Source: an uncultured Siphonobacter sp.
Lineage (GTDB): Bacteria; Bacteroidota; Bacteroidia; Cytophagales; Spirosomataceae
Assembly: GCA_913775095.1 (NCBI GenBank)
Contig: CAJYIW010000015.1
Coordinates: forward strand, 80,768 to 144,767
Reading direction: 5' to 3'
Length of the DNA stretch: 64,000 nucleotides
The notes under the pieces are model-generated. The model was given only the letters and a program-made list of their open reading frames with translations, was not told the origin of the DNA and made no database searches. A program made the position numbers and the translations under genes. Shown here one piece after another: positions 36,856 to 45,758 of the stretch (position 1 is the first letter of the stretch; each line of letters opens with the position of its first letter).

Positions 36856-37671
36856 CTAAGAACTTATTTGCAAGGATATTAATCTAGATATCCAAACTTT
36901 CACTTCTTCCTGTAACTCTTCCTTAGACATAACTCCAATTCTGTTTAACTCTCCTATCAATTTTAATTTAGTTTCCTCAGAACTGAAATTGCTATTAAAT
37001 CCTCTAGGATGATACAAATGAAACATATAACCTTTTACACGCCCCACTTTCATATCAAGAGTCTGCCATCTTCTTAATCTTTCTGCATCTTCGGGTCCCC
37101 AACCATAAAAGTTCTCATTTTCTAATCCAACTTTAAAATATGCTGCTTTTTCAGCTAAAAAGCCACCGCCACATGCCTTTTTTGTATAGGGAGCCATCAT
37201 TGAATCAGCACTCTTCTCTAAGGAAATAATATTGTGAGTATCAATAAATTGTCTTCGAAAAGAAATACCAGTCTCCATGTAGCTTCCGTCATATGGGTAT
37301 ATAAATTCAAAATTTCCAGAACGCAGACAATGTACTGCAGAATACATTTGACTAGGATTTACGATTACATCGGCATCCCATACTGCTACATATTTAGTTT
37401 TTGTGTAAAAAACTAAATTATTTATATACTTTGTTCTATGAAAAATAGGATTATGGTCTTTGATAAAAATTATTTCTACCCTAGGATCTAAGCATCTTCT
37501 CAATAAATCATTATCTTCTTTATCCGCTTCCAATACTATTATATTCGTATCAAAATTGCTTAATATATAATTGGTTACTGAAACAAGATTTTCAAACCTT
37601 TCTAGCGAATCTATTCTTACAGGTATAAGGAATGAAGTATCCCTTAAATTTATTACTTGATTAACTGCCAT
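36856..37671 (-). CDS. Galactosyltransferase-related glycosyltransferase (GT-A fold)
   Basis: 271 residues. An early strand (DTSFLIPVRIDSLERFENLV), the metal-binding DxD motif in YVAVWDADVIVNPSQMY (about 93-109) and the galactosyltransferase C-terminal motif ENFYGWGPEDAERLRRW (about 182-198) are all present, as in predicted glycosyltransferases of the GT7-C-like group. The enzyme would use a nucleotide sugar in the cytoplasm; the acceptor is unknown. It is followed upstream on the same strand by a membrane protein gene and a large lipoprotein gene (gaps 28 and 57 bp), so the three may form one transcript. AT-rich like its neighbours. Confidence 0.8.
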   Translation of the reverse strand: MAVNQVINLRDTSFLIPVRIDSLERFENLVSVTNYILSNFDTNIIVLEADKEDNDLLRRCLDPRVEIIFIKDHNPIFHRTKYINNLVFYTKTKYVAVWDADVIVNPSQMYSAVHCLRSGNFEFIYPYDGSYMETGISFRRQFIDTHNIISLEKSADSMMAPYTKKACGGGFLAEKAAYFKVGLENENFYGWGPEDAERLRRWQTLDMKVGRVKGYMFHLYHPRGFNSNFSSEETKLKLIGELNRIGVMSKEELQEEVKVWISRLISLQISS

Positions 37672-37699
37672 TATGAATAATATAAATTTTGAAAAAAAT

Positions 37700-38116
37700 C
37701 TACTTATTTAAAAATAAATAAGTATAAATAATATCTATACCAATTCCACAAAATACTACATACACCAATGCAAATAAAAAAGCAACCAGAGCCTTTCTTT
37801 TGTACATATCAACATCATCAATATGATCAATATCTTCAAAATCCTCTTTAGGTAAAATTGGTTTAACTAAAAATCTATATAGTATTAAATATACAATAAA
37901 AATGAAAAATATAGCTCCTAAGACAGAAAGTTTACGATTACCTAATTTATTTAAATATATCTTATAACATAGAATGAATGTCCCAAAATAATAAAGAAAC
38001 AGTAAGCCTATCATTCTTATACTCAAAGAACTCTTTGCAGTTTCCTTGCTTTCTTTTATAAGTGAATAAAAATATATTCCTTTATAAATATCATTTAGAT
38101 TTTGTTTAATATTCAT
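37700..38116 (-). CDS. Small membrane protein of unknown function
   Basis: 138 residues with about three to four hydrophobic segments (LSIRMIGLLFLYYFGTFILC, VLGAIFFIFIVYLILYRFLV, ALVAFLFALVYVVFCGIGI) and charged loops. No motif I know. It sits between a lipoprotein with a hydrophobic C-terminus and a glycosyltransferase, all on one strand. An immunity-type role toward the lipoprotein is a possibility from position only. Low GC. The ATG at 38116 lies 57 bp below the lipoprotein stop. Confidence 0.65.
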   Translation of the reverse strand: MNIKQNLNDIYKGIYFYSLIKESKETAKSSLSIRMIGLLFLYYFGTFILCYKIYLNKLGNRKLSVLGAIFFIFIVYLILYRFLVKPILPKEDFEDIDHIDDVDMYKRKALVAFLFALVYVVFCGIGIDIIYTYLFLNK

Positions 38117-38173
38117 ACATAAGTAAATTATTGATGGGACTAATAGTAGTACCCATCAATGTACAAAAATTGT

Positions 38174-39442
38174 TTATGGGTGATGTTCCTGCTGCTCTAA
38201 AGCTGTAGCATAAAAACCTACTGCTGCAGATACACCTGATATTGCAAATGCCCACCATCCGATAGGGGCAAGGGCTACGCCACCTAACACAACCCCTGCC
38301 AAATTCCATTTTTGCGAAGGGGTCATCGAGTTAAAGTCAAAGCCTGTGTCTGATACCGCTATTGCAAACTGTATAGCTCCAACACTAGCACCTACTATCC
38401 CAATTCGCGTCGATGCACTTTCCAGTATTGTTGAAGTTTTTACAAAGTAGGCATCTTGGACACCTAGCGTTTTAATAAAGTTGCTAGCATATGTTGCAGA
38501 TGTTCCAAGAGAAAAAGAGCTTATGTTAATAGTAGTCAAGGTTTTATTTAACCTTTCCATAAACAATTGAAAGTCTGGCGTTTGCTGCTCGGCAACTTTC
38601 ACCATATCGTAATTTGCAAATGGCGAATATACACTGTTAGTCGGTGGCGTTGGCGTTACTCCAGGAAAATAGCCCCCGCCGCCAGTAGGAGCACCACCTC
38701 CAGTATATCCGGATCCATTGTTCCCATCAGAGCAATAAACAAATACCTCTCTATGCAATGTGTACACCACTTCGTGACAGTTTGGACCACAACTGAAACC
38801 AGTTACTGTCTGATAAGAGTAATATACGTTCTGGCAAAAGGTCGATACTTTAGCACTTCTCTGACGCTCAGCATCATAATAGGTTTCTAATTGACCTTCC
38901 AGAAACCTCCATATACGTATAGGCTGCTCATCCCAAGAACAATGTATAATCATTCCAGTAAATTTGGCAATATCAATATTTGTCCCTGGTTCATGTATAA
39001 AAGGATCATATGCAATTTGCATCAGGGCCCCTTCAGTTTCGCCGTTTTTATTAGTGTATACAATAAATCCTTCAGAAATGCTCCACTTCAGAAATTCTGC
39101 TAACTGAGGTATATACTCCTCTCCTTCCCTCCACGTAACTAATGTAGGTAATTGATTTTCTGATGCATAGTTAGCTGGAGCCCACACAAAATCTTCCTTC
39201 TGGCCCTTTACTTTTGACCCTTTATTCCAGTCTAATATTCTCTGAATTGAGGCAGATTTTTTTCGAGCTGCATCACCTTTATATTTAGGTAAATATTGGT
39301 TTTCAAACCAATCCTTAGACTCTTTAATTGATAGTGATTTTCTTGGTATATCTCCATCAATATCAAATGAATCTTTACATCCATACGTAAATGCGGTACC
39401 CGTTAAAGCAATCAAGCTCTTAACAAAATCTTTTCTATCCAT
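38174..39442 (-). CDS. Large lipoprotein with cysteine-rich middle and hydrophobic C-terminus, function unknown
   Basis: 422 residues. The N-terminus is a short basic-hydrophobic signal with Cys at 22 (FTYGCKDSF), suitable for lipid modification. A globular part follows (about 30-190), then a Cys-containing stretch (FCQNVYYSYQTVTGFSCGPN, CHEVVYTLHREVFVYC), a glycine-rich linker (GYTGGGAPTGGGGYFPG) and a Pro-Thr linker. The C-terminal 130 residues contain two hydrophobic glycine-rich helices (IGIVGASVGAIQFAIAVSD and GVVLGGVALAPIGWWAFAIS), reminiscent of the tails of Rhs-type and pore-forming toxins. No catalytic motif is seen. The gene starts close to a divergent Crp-type regulator and is followed by a membrane protein gene and a glycosyltransferase gene. 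Confidence 0.65.
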   Translation of the reverse strand: MDRKDFVKSLIALTGTAFTYGCKDSFDIDGDIPRKSLSIKESKDWFENQYLPKYKGDAARKKSASIQRILDWNKGSKVKGQKEDFVWAPANYASENQLPTLVTWREGEEYIPQLAEFLKWSISEGFIVYTNKNGETEGALMQIAYDPFIHEPGTNIDIAKFTGMIIHCSWDEQPIRIWRFLEGQLETYYDAERQRSAKVSTFCQNVYYSYQTVTGFSCGPNCHEVVYTLHREVFVYCSDGNNGSGYTGGGAPTGGGGYFPGVTPTPPTNSVYSPFANYDMVKVAEQQTPDFQLFMERLNKTLTTINISSFSLGTSATYASNFIKTLGVQDAYFVKTSTILESASTRIGIVGASVGAIQFAIAVSDTGFDFNSMTPSQKWNLAGVVLGGVALAPIGWWAFAISGVSAAVGFYATALEQQEHHP

Positions 39443-39584
39443 AATGACAATATTATTGAGGTATTATAAAATTTTGCCAAAAAATATATTGGATAATTTC
39501 TTTGAGCAATTGCTCTATGGCAATAAATACGTATAGCGTATTATTTATTTTACTAATATTGCATGCTCATCATTTTTATTAGGC

Positions 39585-40172
39585 ATGAGCAATATGAGTA
39601 AGATTTTTCAAGAGTTAAATAGGCATATTAAAGTGTGTACTAAACTGATAAACAAAATCAATAATTTAGGTATAAAGTACACATTTACCGCAGGTGAAAA
39701 GTTATTACAACCAGGAGAACAACAAAATAATTTATTTTTCTTGGATAGTGGAATAGTAAGAGGCTACTATAAGTCAGGAGAAAAAGAGTGGACAAGTTAT
39801 TTCTTTCAACCAGGAGAGTTTATTTTATCGATTGATAATTTTTTGTTTGACTTGCCATGCACAGAATATATTGAAACATGTACTCAAGTCAAATTAATAA
39901 GCTTCAAAAAAAGCGACTACCTCTTGTTATTAATGGAACATCCTGATTTACATATATTTGCAAAAAATATATCAAACGAGGGGTTAAGAAAGTTTACAAG
40001 TCGAATGTATAAATGGCGGATGTTACCAGCGAAGGAAAGATATTACAGTTTTGTTGATGAATTCCCAGAGATAAATAAGAGTGTCCAGCTCAGACATATT
40101 GCAAGCTATCTTGATATTACTCCCTATAGTCTTTCTAGAATTCGTAAATTTTATAGAGAAAAATTTCACTAA
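39585..40172 (+). CDS. Crp/Fnr family transcriptional regulator
   Basis: 195 residues. Cyclic-nucleotide-binding-type domain: KYTFTAGEKLLQPGEQQNNL, FFLDSGIVRGYYKSGEKEWT, FQPGEFILSIDNFLFDLPCT. A long helix then leads to a winged-helix part near the C-terminus (LRHIASYLDITPYSLSRIRK). It lacks the Fnr cysteines and conserved cAMP-contacting residues, as common in Bacteroidota members of the family. Its start lies 142 bp from the divergent large lipoprotein gene, so it may control that unit. A very strong hairpin follows its stop. Confidence 0.88.
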   Translation: MSNMSKIFQELNRHIKVCTKLINKINNLGIKYTFTAGEKLLQPGEQQNNLFFLDSGIVRGYYKSGEKEWTSYFFQPGEFILSIDNFLFDLPCTEYIETCTQVKLISFKKSDYLLLLMEHPDLHIFAKNISNEGLRKFTSRMYKWRMLPAKERYYSFVDEFPEINKSVQLRHIASYLDITPYSLSRIRKFYREKFH

Positions 40173-40249
40173 AATACTGCATGTTATAAATAACCACCTA
40201 AATAAATCAGCACATCCACATTAATAGGTAAATCTACTTATATAATATC

Positions 40250-40313
40250 TTAATTCGCTCTTTACTCCCTATGTTGCAGGCGAATGAAACATAGGGAGTA
40301 AAGAGCGAATTAA
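40250..40313 (+). terminator. Perfect 26-bp inverted repeat after Crp-type gene
   Basis: Arms 40250-40275 and 40288-40313 are exact reverse complements around a 12-nt loop. It lies 78 bp beyond the stop of the regulator and faces the broken recombinase frame. Confidence 0.6.
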
Positions 40314-40359
40314 ATGATCACTGTCACTTTTGGGGGTTTATAAACTCCTCCGTAATTTG

Positions 40360-40647
40360 CTAGGGCACTTTCAATAATGCATTAGAAGCAATAAAGCTCA
40401 GCGGAAAATGCTCAATTATCAAACTGAATTCATTCTTCGATTGAGTCGATCCTATTTTAAGGTAGACAAGGTTGTAGCATGAGCCGTTCATTCTACTTTC
40501 TAGATTTGATAATGGCGGAGCTGGTGAGACCCTCTCCTTGACAGTAAGTAAAATTTCATTGGTCTGTTTTTGGGCTTCGAGTCCCAGCCCCGACCTCCCC
40601 TGCTTGACAGTCGATACTCGGTAATAGGCCACAAACACTTGCCTCAT
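40360..40647 (-). pseudogene. Serine recombinase N-terminal fragment fused to unrelated sequence
   Basis: The first 28 codons, MRQVFVAYYRVSTVKQGRSG then LGLEAQKQ, are the start of a serine recombinase, with the catalytic Ser in YRVST. From about codon 29 the text no longer fits the family (TNEILLTVKERVSPAPPLSN), although the frame stays open to 40360. The catalytic domain beyond this and the DNA-binding tail are gone. The orientation is the same as the recombinase remnant at 35936-36330. The remaining open frame is probably chance or a piece of another gene. Confidence 0.6.
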
Positions 40648-41454
40648 CTTTTAAATTATTTTAGTAATTAATTGTTTTACGAAGGAAATTTTTCAAAAGT
40701 AGTAAAAATTACAAAGCATGAAGGTTCCTTTAGAAAATGTTATATAGGTTTGAAATATAACTAAAAACTATTATAATAATCAAATCATCATTAACACTAA
40801 TAAATAAGCAGAATATATAAAGTCTGAAAAACTATTTGTAAAATGGTGTAAAAGCACTAATCATAATTATCATCTATTTAATGTAGTAACACATCAATAT
40901 TATTTATAAAGCATAGGAAGTTTATAGTTTGTGATTGACCATTCTTAAAAACACTGTATACCTAATGGTTATAATTTTATATTATGTTTTATTATCAATT
41001 ATCAACATATCTTATATATACGAAAGGTATGGCTCCTGTTACCTCTTTAAGTGTTACGTTTCTTCATCATCAGGATAATTAATAATATACCTTATTAAAT
41101 AGAGAATAGCTATAATACATTTGATCATTAAATTTTAGGATCCGCTAATGGCTGCTTACAAATTCAAGTATGAATGCTAAATTTCTCCTATTCATCTTTA
41201 TGGAAGAGATAGTACTGTAGTAAGCTAGACAGCTCATCCAGGGAACCTCCTAAACTCTCCTTTCAGTCATGTACGCAGTCTATGCCTTGGCTGAAGGAGG
41301 TGTATCCTTGATTTGGCAATACCCTTTTACTTACTCCCCCACCCTGCCGTTAATTTGCTCAGCATTATGAGCCGCTTACATTCCGGTTGATTCGCGTAAC
41401 TCAACTATACCGGTCCTAATTCCAACCCAGGACCACTGATAAAATCATTGACCT
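40648..41454. other. AT-rich gene-free spacer
   Basis: About 800 bp with no supported gene, very AT-rich in 40,680-41,000 and then closer to average. It separates the cargo region from the GACGTC-rich region upstream of parA. Confidence 0.5.
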
Positions 41455-42995
41455 CTTCAAGACGTCTTACATCTATCTTATAGACGTCTTGAAGACATTT
41501 GAATTTATTTTTTGGTTTCTGTAGCCAACCCAGCCAGACAATGCTTAGACTAACCGTTTCCTCTAAATCACCCAATGGGAAACAAACGGTAGTTACCAGA
41601 AAAATAACTCATTCAGCGGTGTCTTGGTTATGCCTTAGAGACGTCTTAGAGACATAACGCAGGTGCCTGGATTACTGGTGATCACTAGCATGAATAGTTT
41701 CTTCATTCCCTCTCGCCTATTGCTTTGCAGAAGACTTATAAACTCTACCTTCCTTTTTACGAATACATTCCCTCAGGATTTACTTGTCTCTTATTACTGC
41801 ACATCAATAGCTAAGTAAAAGATCACCGCTCTAGAAAGCGGGCAGACACCTATCAGACGTCAATCTGACGTCTGATAGGTGTCTGCCCGCTTTCTATTTC
41901 TCTGAACAGCAACGTAAATTTAAGCAGGTAAAAGGCAAGCCTAATATTCAGCTAATAACACACCATTAACCAGCAGATTCATTCCTTAGGAATACTATGC
42001 AAGTATCCTTTTTCTGTAAAGGCAGTAACTGATTCTATATAAATAATAGTTACCATAAGACGTCTCTGAGACATACATTAGACGTATAAAAGACGCCTTG
42101 ATTAAATTCGAAGGTGTTTACCGATTTGCTTGAACCCGTCATCTATTCCTAATGTCTCAAAGACGTCTTAGGGGCGTCGGTAAGACATTCCTAAGACTAT
42201 TGATCTCTCTCAAAGAATCCTTGCCCACGGACCTCTGAGCGACTCATGTAAGGTGTCTGATAGACGTACCTAAGACGTCTTAACCAATTTCCCTTTGACC
42301 CAGAATTCCCTGTACGTTTCTAGGCAGCGTGCGTTTTGCCCCAAAGCAGGCGGACCTAACTTCTGCCTTCAGTGAGTACACGTTAAACCTGGTCCTGTTT
42401 GATCCTTTAATTCCCTATGCGAAGCAATGGCTTGTTGTTTTATACGTTCCGGATTCCAAGGGGGTCATGACCGGCCGTTCGGGCTATCACTGACATATCT
42501 GAATCCATACAATTGGATCACTGCTTCGACGCATAGCCAAAGTCACCCGCCTGAAGGCTTATGTAATTCAATAAATGTACGCAGCTACTCCTTGAGCTTT
42601 TTACGGGTTCATTATGCCTGCATTGCCGCTTTTAAGAAAACCATCTTAATTGCCGATCGCAGGTTAGCTCGCAGGGCGTCAAAAGACAGGAGAGAATACC
42701 GCGTTAATCATAAAGTTCAAAGACATCTCTTAGACTGACTAAAGACGTATAAAAGACGTCTCCTAACTGAATACATTATTTTTCAGCCAAGGTCATTTAA
42801 ACGGAGACAAGCAACATCAATTCTATGCATATCTTTATTGACATCTTTGAGATGTCTTAAAGATGTCAATAGCCTGTATCTAATAGAAGTTCTTTTAGAT
42901 AATTCTTTTAAAACGGCCTAATGAGCTTGGAATCAAAGAAATTAATGATTTACTTTGGCGTCATAAGGACGTCGTTTTGACATATTAGAGACGTC
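41455..42995. repeat. Cluster of GACGTC-centred palindromes upstream of parA (candidate partition centromere/operator)
   Basis: Eleven exact GACGTC hexamers, at 41461, 41483, 41640, 41856, 41867, 42059, 42162, 42274, 42755, 42968 and 42990, plus several near-matches (for example GACATC/GATGTC around 42,839-42,868). Many are embedded in AAGACGTCTT-type dyads; CTTCAAGACGTCT and AGACGTCTTGAAG (41455-41467, 41482-41494) form a mirror pair, and GACGTATAAAAGACG occurs twice (around 42,080 and 42,743). One such hexamer is expected per about 4 kb by chance. No convincing gene overlaps. It lies directly before parA, where partition sites of ParA/ribbon-helix-helix systems are found. Confidence 0.65.
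41832..41896. repeat. Perfect 31-bp inverted repeat with 3-nt loop
   Basis: Arms 41832-41862 and 41866-41896 are exact reverse complements separated by three bases, the longest and tightest palindrome in the window. It contains two of the GACGTC hexamers. It has no gene upstream to terminate, so a structural or binding role is more likely than termination. Confidence 0.7.
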
Positions 42996-43023
42996 TTCAA
43001 TAGGTCTCACAATTGACACTACC

Positions 43024-43692
43024 ATGGTCATTACAGTAGGGGGTACCAAAGGAGGAACGGGTAAAACCACCATCGCTACGAATGTAGCGATCTATCTGAC
43101 TCAGCTCGGAAGAGATGTGTTATTAATCGATGCCGATGACCAGCAAACGGCCTGGGATTTCTCGACGTTCAGGCATGAAACCCTGGAAGGAAGTCTGGGA
43201 TATAACCCCATTAAAATGAATGGCGAAACCATTCACACGCACATTCGGAATCAGTCTAAACGGTACACCGATGTGGTAATCGACACGGGTGGGAGGGATA
43301 CCGCATCCCAGCGTTCTGCCCTCGTGGCCTCAGACGTTTACCTCATTCCTCTGGTCCCGCATATGTTTGAAATGTGGAGTCTGGCTAAAGTGGATCACAT
43401 GGTACGGGAAATTCATACCTTTAATCCAAACCTGAAGGCGATGGCGTTTCTCAATAAAGTGGAACCCCGTTCCATTTACGTCGAAGACAGTGTAAGCCTT
43501 CTCCAGCAGGCTACTGACATTGAGTACCTCAACGCTCCTTTAGGAAACCGGATTGTTTACGTACATTCTTCCGTACAGGGATTAGGAATTGGAGAATATA
43601 AGCCGGTCGACAAAGCGGCGACCAAAGAGTTTACTGATTTGATGACTCTGGTTCTGGAGCGAGCCGGACAACCTGTACCCAACCATGGCTAA
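43024..43692 (+). CDS. parA: ParA family partition ATPase
   Basis: 222 residues, a small single-domain ParA without an N-terminal DNA-binding extension. The deviant Walker A is TKGGTGKTTIATNVA (about 8-22) with the signature Lys9 and Lys14; a following LLIDADDQQTAWDF is the Walker A' region, and YTDVVIDTGGRD holds Walker B. ParA ATPases form ATP-dependent gradients on the nucleoid that move a centromere-bound partner. Small ParA proteins usually pair with a short ribbon-helix-helix protein coded just downstream; here a 103-residue basic gene overlaps by 8 bp. The upstream GACGTC cluster is the likely centromere and operator. Confidence 0.92.
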   Translation: MVITVGGTKGGTGKTTIATNVAIYLTQLGRDVLLIDADDQQTAWDFSTFRHETLEGSLGYNPIKMNGETIHTHIRNQSKRYTDVVIDTGGRDTASQRSALVASDVYLIPLVPHMFEMWSLAKVDHMVREIHTFNPNLKAMAFLNKVEPRSIYVEDSVSLLQQATDIEYLNAPLGNRIVYVHSSVQGLGIGEYKPVDKAATKEFTDLMTLVLERAGQPVPNHG

Positions 43693-43996
43693 GAAAAAAC
43701 CAGGACTGGCCATGCCGAAATCCACGCTGATGTCGGCGGCCGAGTTAGAAGAGCAATTCATCCAGAAGGGAGGGTCGTCTCCTTCGTTATCCAAACCGGC
43801 TCCGGAATCGGCCCCTGACGCTGAAGACGAAGAAGCCATCCACCGTTTTACCCTGCGGCTTCCGAAAAGTCAGAAACTGGCCATTGATCAGGTCATTAAT
43901 CAGAGTGCGATGTTGAAACGCCTCGGAGCCACTCATTTCATCATTCAGGCCATTGAAGAGAAACTCGCCCGGGAAGCTAAATCCCAGCAGAAATAA
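43685..43996 (+). CDS. Small ParA partner, probable centromere-binding protein (ribbon-helix-helix-like)
   Basis: 103 residues. The first 50 are disordered, rich in Pro, Ser and charged residues (KPGLAMPKSTLMSAAELEEQ and the acidic PESAPDAEDEEA). The C-terminal half reads HRFTLRLPKSQKLAIDQVIN then LKRLGATHFIIQAIEEKLAR, a strand followed by two helices as in ribbon-helix-helix DNA-binding proteins. The unstructured N-terminal arm resembles the ParG layout, where the arm stimulates the ATPase. It overlaps parA by 8 bp and is followed by a strong hairpin. The fold call is by pattern, not alignment. Confidence 0.75.
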   Translation: MAKKKPGLAMPKSTLMSAAELEEQFIQKGGSSPSLSKPAPESAPDAEDEEAIHRFTLRLPKSQKLAIDQVINQSAMLKRLGATHFIIQAIEEKLAREAKSQQK

Positions 43997-43997
43997 T

Positions 43998-44033
43998 AGG
44001 CAGAAAGGCTCGATGACTCGAGCCTTTCTGCCT
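43998..44033. terminator. Bidirectional terminator between par operon and rep
   Basis: Arms 43998-44012 and 44019-44033 are perfect 15-bp reverse complements with a 6-nt loop. It begins immediately after the par partner stop, and the rep stop codon on the other strand is at its edge, so it serves both convergent units. Confidence 0.7.
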
Positions 44034-45460
44034 TAATCCAGCGTGAAACCCAGGTTTTCGGCCAAGGGCTGAAAAGTGGTCCTGATCTCTTTGAGTTTTT
44101 CCGGGTATTTCTGCTGAAAATAATGAATTTTCAATCCCTGAATCATTCCGGAACCCTCCTTCAATTGCTCGGCCAGGGTGGAAGGAGTAACCTTCATTTT
44201 ATTGAAAATCGTAATGGCAATCTCCAGGTGCACAGGGATGCGTTCCTGCTCACTCAAAGCCTGAATGAATTCAATGAAATGCCGGGCTTCCTGAAGGTCC
44301 CGAAGAGCCGCCACCATTACTTCATTCAGATGATTGGCGTACAGATCACGTAAGGTATTACGGGCCGTTTCCAGCGAATCTTCTGCCTTGGGTTTGGGAA
44401 CCGTGTGTACCACGGGCGGGGCCCCTGTCTTAACTTTTCTGCGGGAAGCCGTTTCCTTATTACCCACTACTTTCGCCAGATAGGCCACCGGATTTTTTAT
44501 ATCATTCCGCTGTTCCAGATACGAGAGTCCCATTTCCAGATTACGCTGCACCTGATCCGTACCGTATTTATCAATCCAGCCCTGGTAGGTTGCCTTGGAG
44601 ACAAAATACATTTTGAGACGGGTGAATAAGGGATCCTCCGGAGCTGATTCATCGTCGGCCGACAGAAAATCCTCCGGATCGTCCACGCCCGTTAATTCCA
44701 GACTTGGTTTGCCTTCCAAAACAAAACAAACCGTGTGCGTAACCCGCTGTCGTTTGACTTCGGTAATATCCAGAATCTGAATGTCCGTTTCCCGGTTAAT
44801 CTCCTCCATGCAACGCAGGAGAATCCGGTGCTTGAAATCCGAATACTTTTTATAGGAATCCTTGGGCACCGAAAGCATGAATCGCAACTCATCAACATTG
44901 TACTTCGGGTAGGCCGTTTGCTGACGCAGCCGATGCTTAAGAATCATGTACAGCTTGATCGAGTAGGGGGAAGCCAGCTGAGTCAGATACTTCGTGGATA
45001 TGCTTAAATACTCGCTCTTGAGCTGAAGCAAATAAGGCTTTAAATCGGGGTGGAACCTGACCAGAATATGAGTTTTATCGTCTTCCAGTAAAGGTTCGGC
45101 TTTTTTATCCAGCACCGGAATGGTAATTCGGTAGGGCTTCCCGTCAATTTCACCAATGCGGGAGAACGTTCGGTGCGACAGATTGAATACCGCCTCCCGT
45201 AGGAGTTCATACTGGCCTCCCGAATCATTTAAATCGTTATCGCGGATGATTTCAGCAATACTGATGCGTTGCAGAGCAAATTCATCGTCATCCCGGTGTA
45301 ACATGGTCAGTAAATGAAAAAACACCCGGTATTCATTGATGGAGAAACTACTCTGGGCTTCTACCAGGCCGTCTTTCCCGGCTTTAATCTGCACAAATTT
45401 CTTTACGGGAGTGGTATCCCGGATTTCTTCGATAAAAAGAGGCTTAGAAGGTTTTGCCAT
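44033..45460 (-). CDS. Rep_3 superfamily plasmid replication initiator
   Basis: 475 residues. The N-terminal half is a two-winged-helix initiator of the RepB/RepE type: FVQIKAGKDGLVEAQSSFSI, NEYRVFFHLLTMLHRDDDEF, LLREAVFNLSHRTFSRIG, EYLSISTKYLTQLASPYSIK, LYMILKHRLRQQTAYPKYNV and FKHRILLRCMEEINRETDIQ (to about 250). The C-terminal 200 residues are an extension common in Bacteroidota initiators. Such proteins bind iterons as monomers to open the origin and repress their own gene as dimers. Iteron sequence just upstream of the ATG at 45460 overlaps the expected promoter and ribosome-binding site, so autoregulation is likely. The origin lies directly upstream. Confidence 0.93.
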   Translation of the reverse strand: MAKPSKPLFIEEIRDTTPVKKFVQIKAGKDGLVEAQSSFSINEYRVFFHLLTMLHRDDDEFALQRISIAEIIRDNDLNDSGGQYELLREAVFNLSHRTFSRIGEIDGKPYRITIPVLDKKAEPLLEDDKTHILVRFHPDLKPYLLQLKSEYLSISTKYLTQLASPYSIKLYMILKHRLRQQTAYPKYNVDELRFMLSVPKDSYKKYSDFKHRILLRCMEEINRETDIQILDITEVKRQRVTHTVCFVLEGKPSLELTGVDDPEDFLSADDESAPEDPLFTRLKMYFVSKATYQGWIDKYGTDQVQRNLEMGLSYLEQRNDIKNPVAYLAKVVGNKETASRRKVKTGAPPVVHTVPKPKAEDSLETARNTLRDLYANHLNEVMVAALRDLQEARHFIEFIQALSEQERIPVHLEIAITIFNKMKVTPSTLAEQLKEGSGMIQGLKIHYFQQKYPEKLKEIRTTFQPLAENLGFTLD

Positions 45461-45481
45461 ACGATCGTATATTTTGTCGCC
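45461..45481. promoter_or_regulatory. Likely rep operator
   Basis: The bases directly upstream of the rep start form an 8-bp palindrome ACGATCGT (45461-45468) joined to a variant iteron half, ATATTTTGTCGCC (ending 45481). The same GATCGTATA element recurs at 45681 and, as GACCGTATA, at 45813. Autorepression by Rep is inferred from this position. Confidence 0.5.
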
Positions 45482-45749
45482 GCTGGATGCTCTGGACAGG
45501 CTATTCCGAGATATTCGTCGCCGAGAAACGAAGCAACTCGTTGATCTACAGTGATTTGTTTACTACCAGAATGCCTGTTTAAGCAAAATCAAATATAGTC
45601 CAAACATTTGAATCTTCCGAGATATTTGTCGCCGAAGGCTGAGGAATACTGGTTAAAACCGACAAATTAGTCGCCGAAAAGATCGTATAAAGAGATGATA
45701 TGATTGCTATTCATCTGGTAATCAACGACTTATCAAACGAGTTTTGACC

Positions 45750-45758
45750 TTATCCACA
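45750..45758 (+). promoter_or_regulatory. DnaA box in the plasmid origin
   Basis: Perfect TTATCCACA, 14 bp before the row of six iterons, as in iteron plasmids where DnaA joins the initiator. Confidence 0.75.

Noticed and set aside
42427..42738. 103-codon open frame in the palindrome block
   Set aside because: Text is basic and low in protein-like pattern, it lies amid repeat-rich non-coding DNA, and no ribosome-binding site is seen.
41455..42995. GACGTC repeats as a CRISPR or tandem-repeat array
   Set aside because: Spacing is irregular and the repeats are short palindromes; no cas genes.
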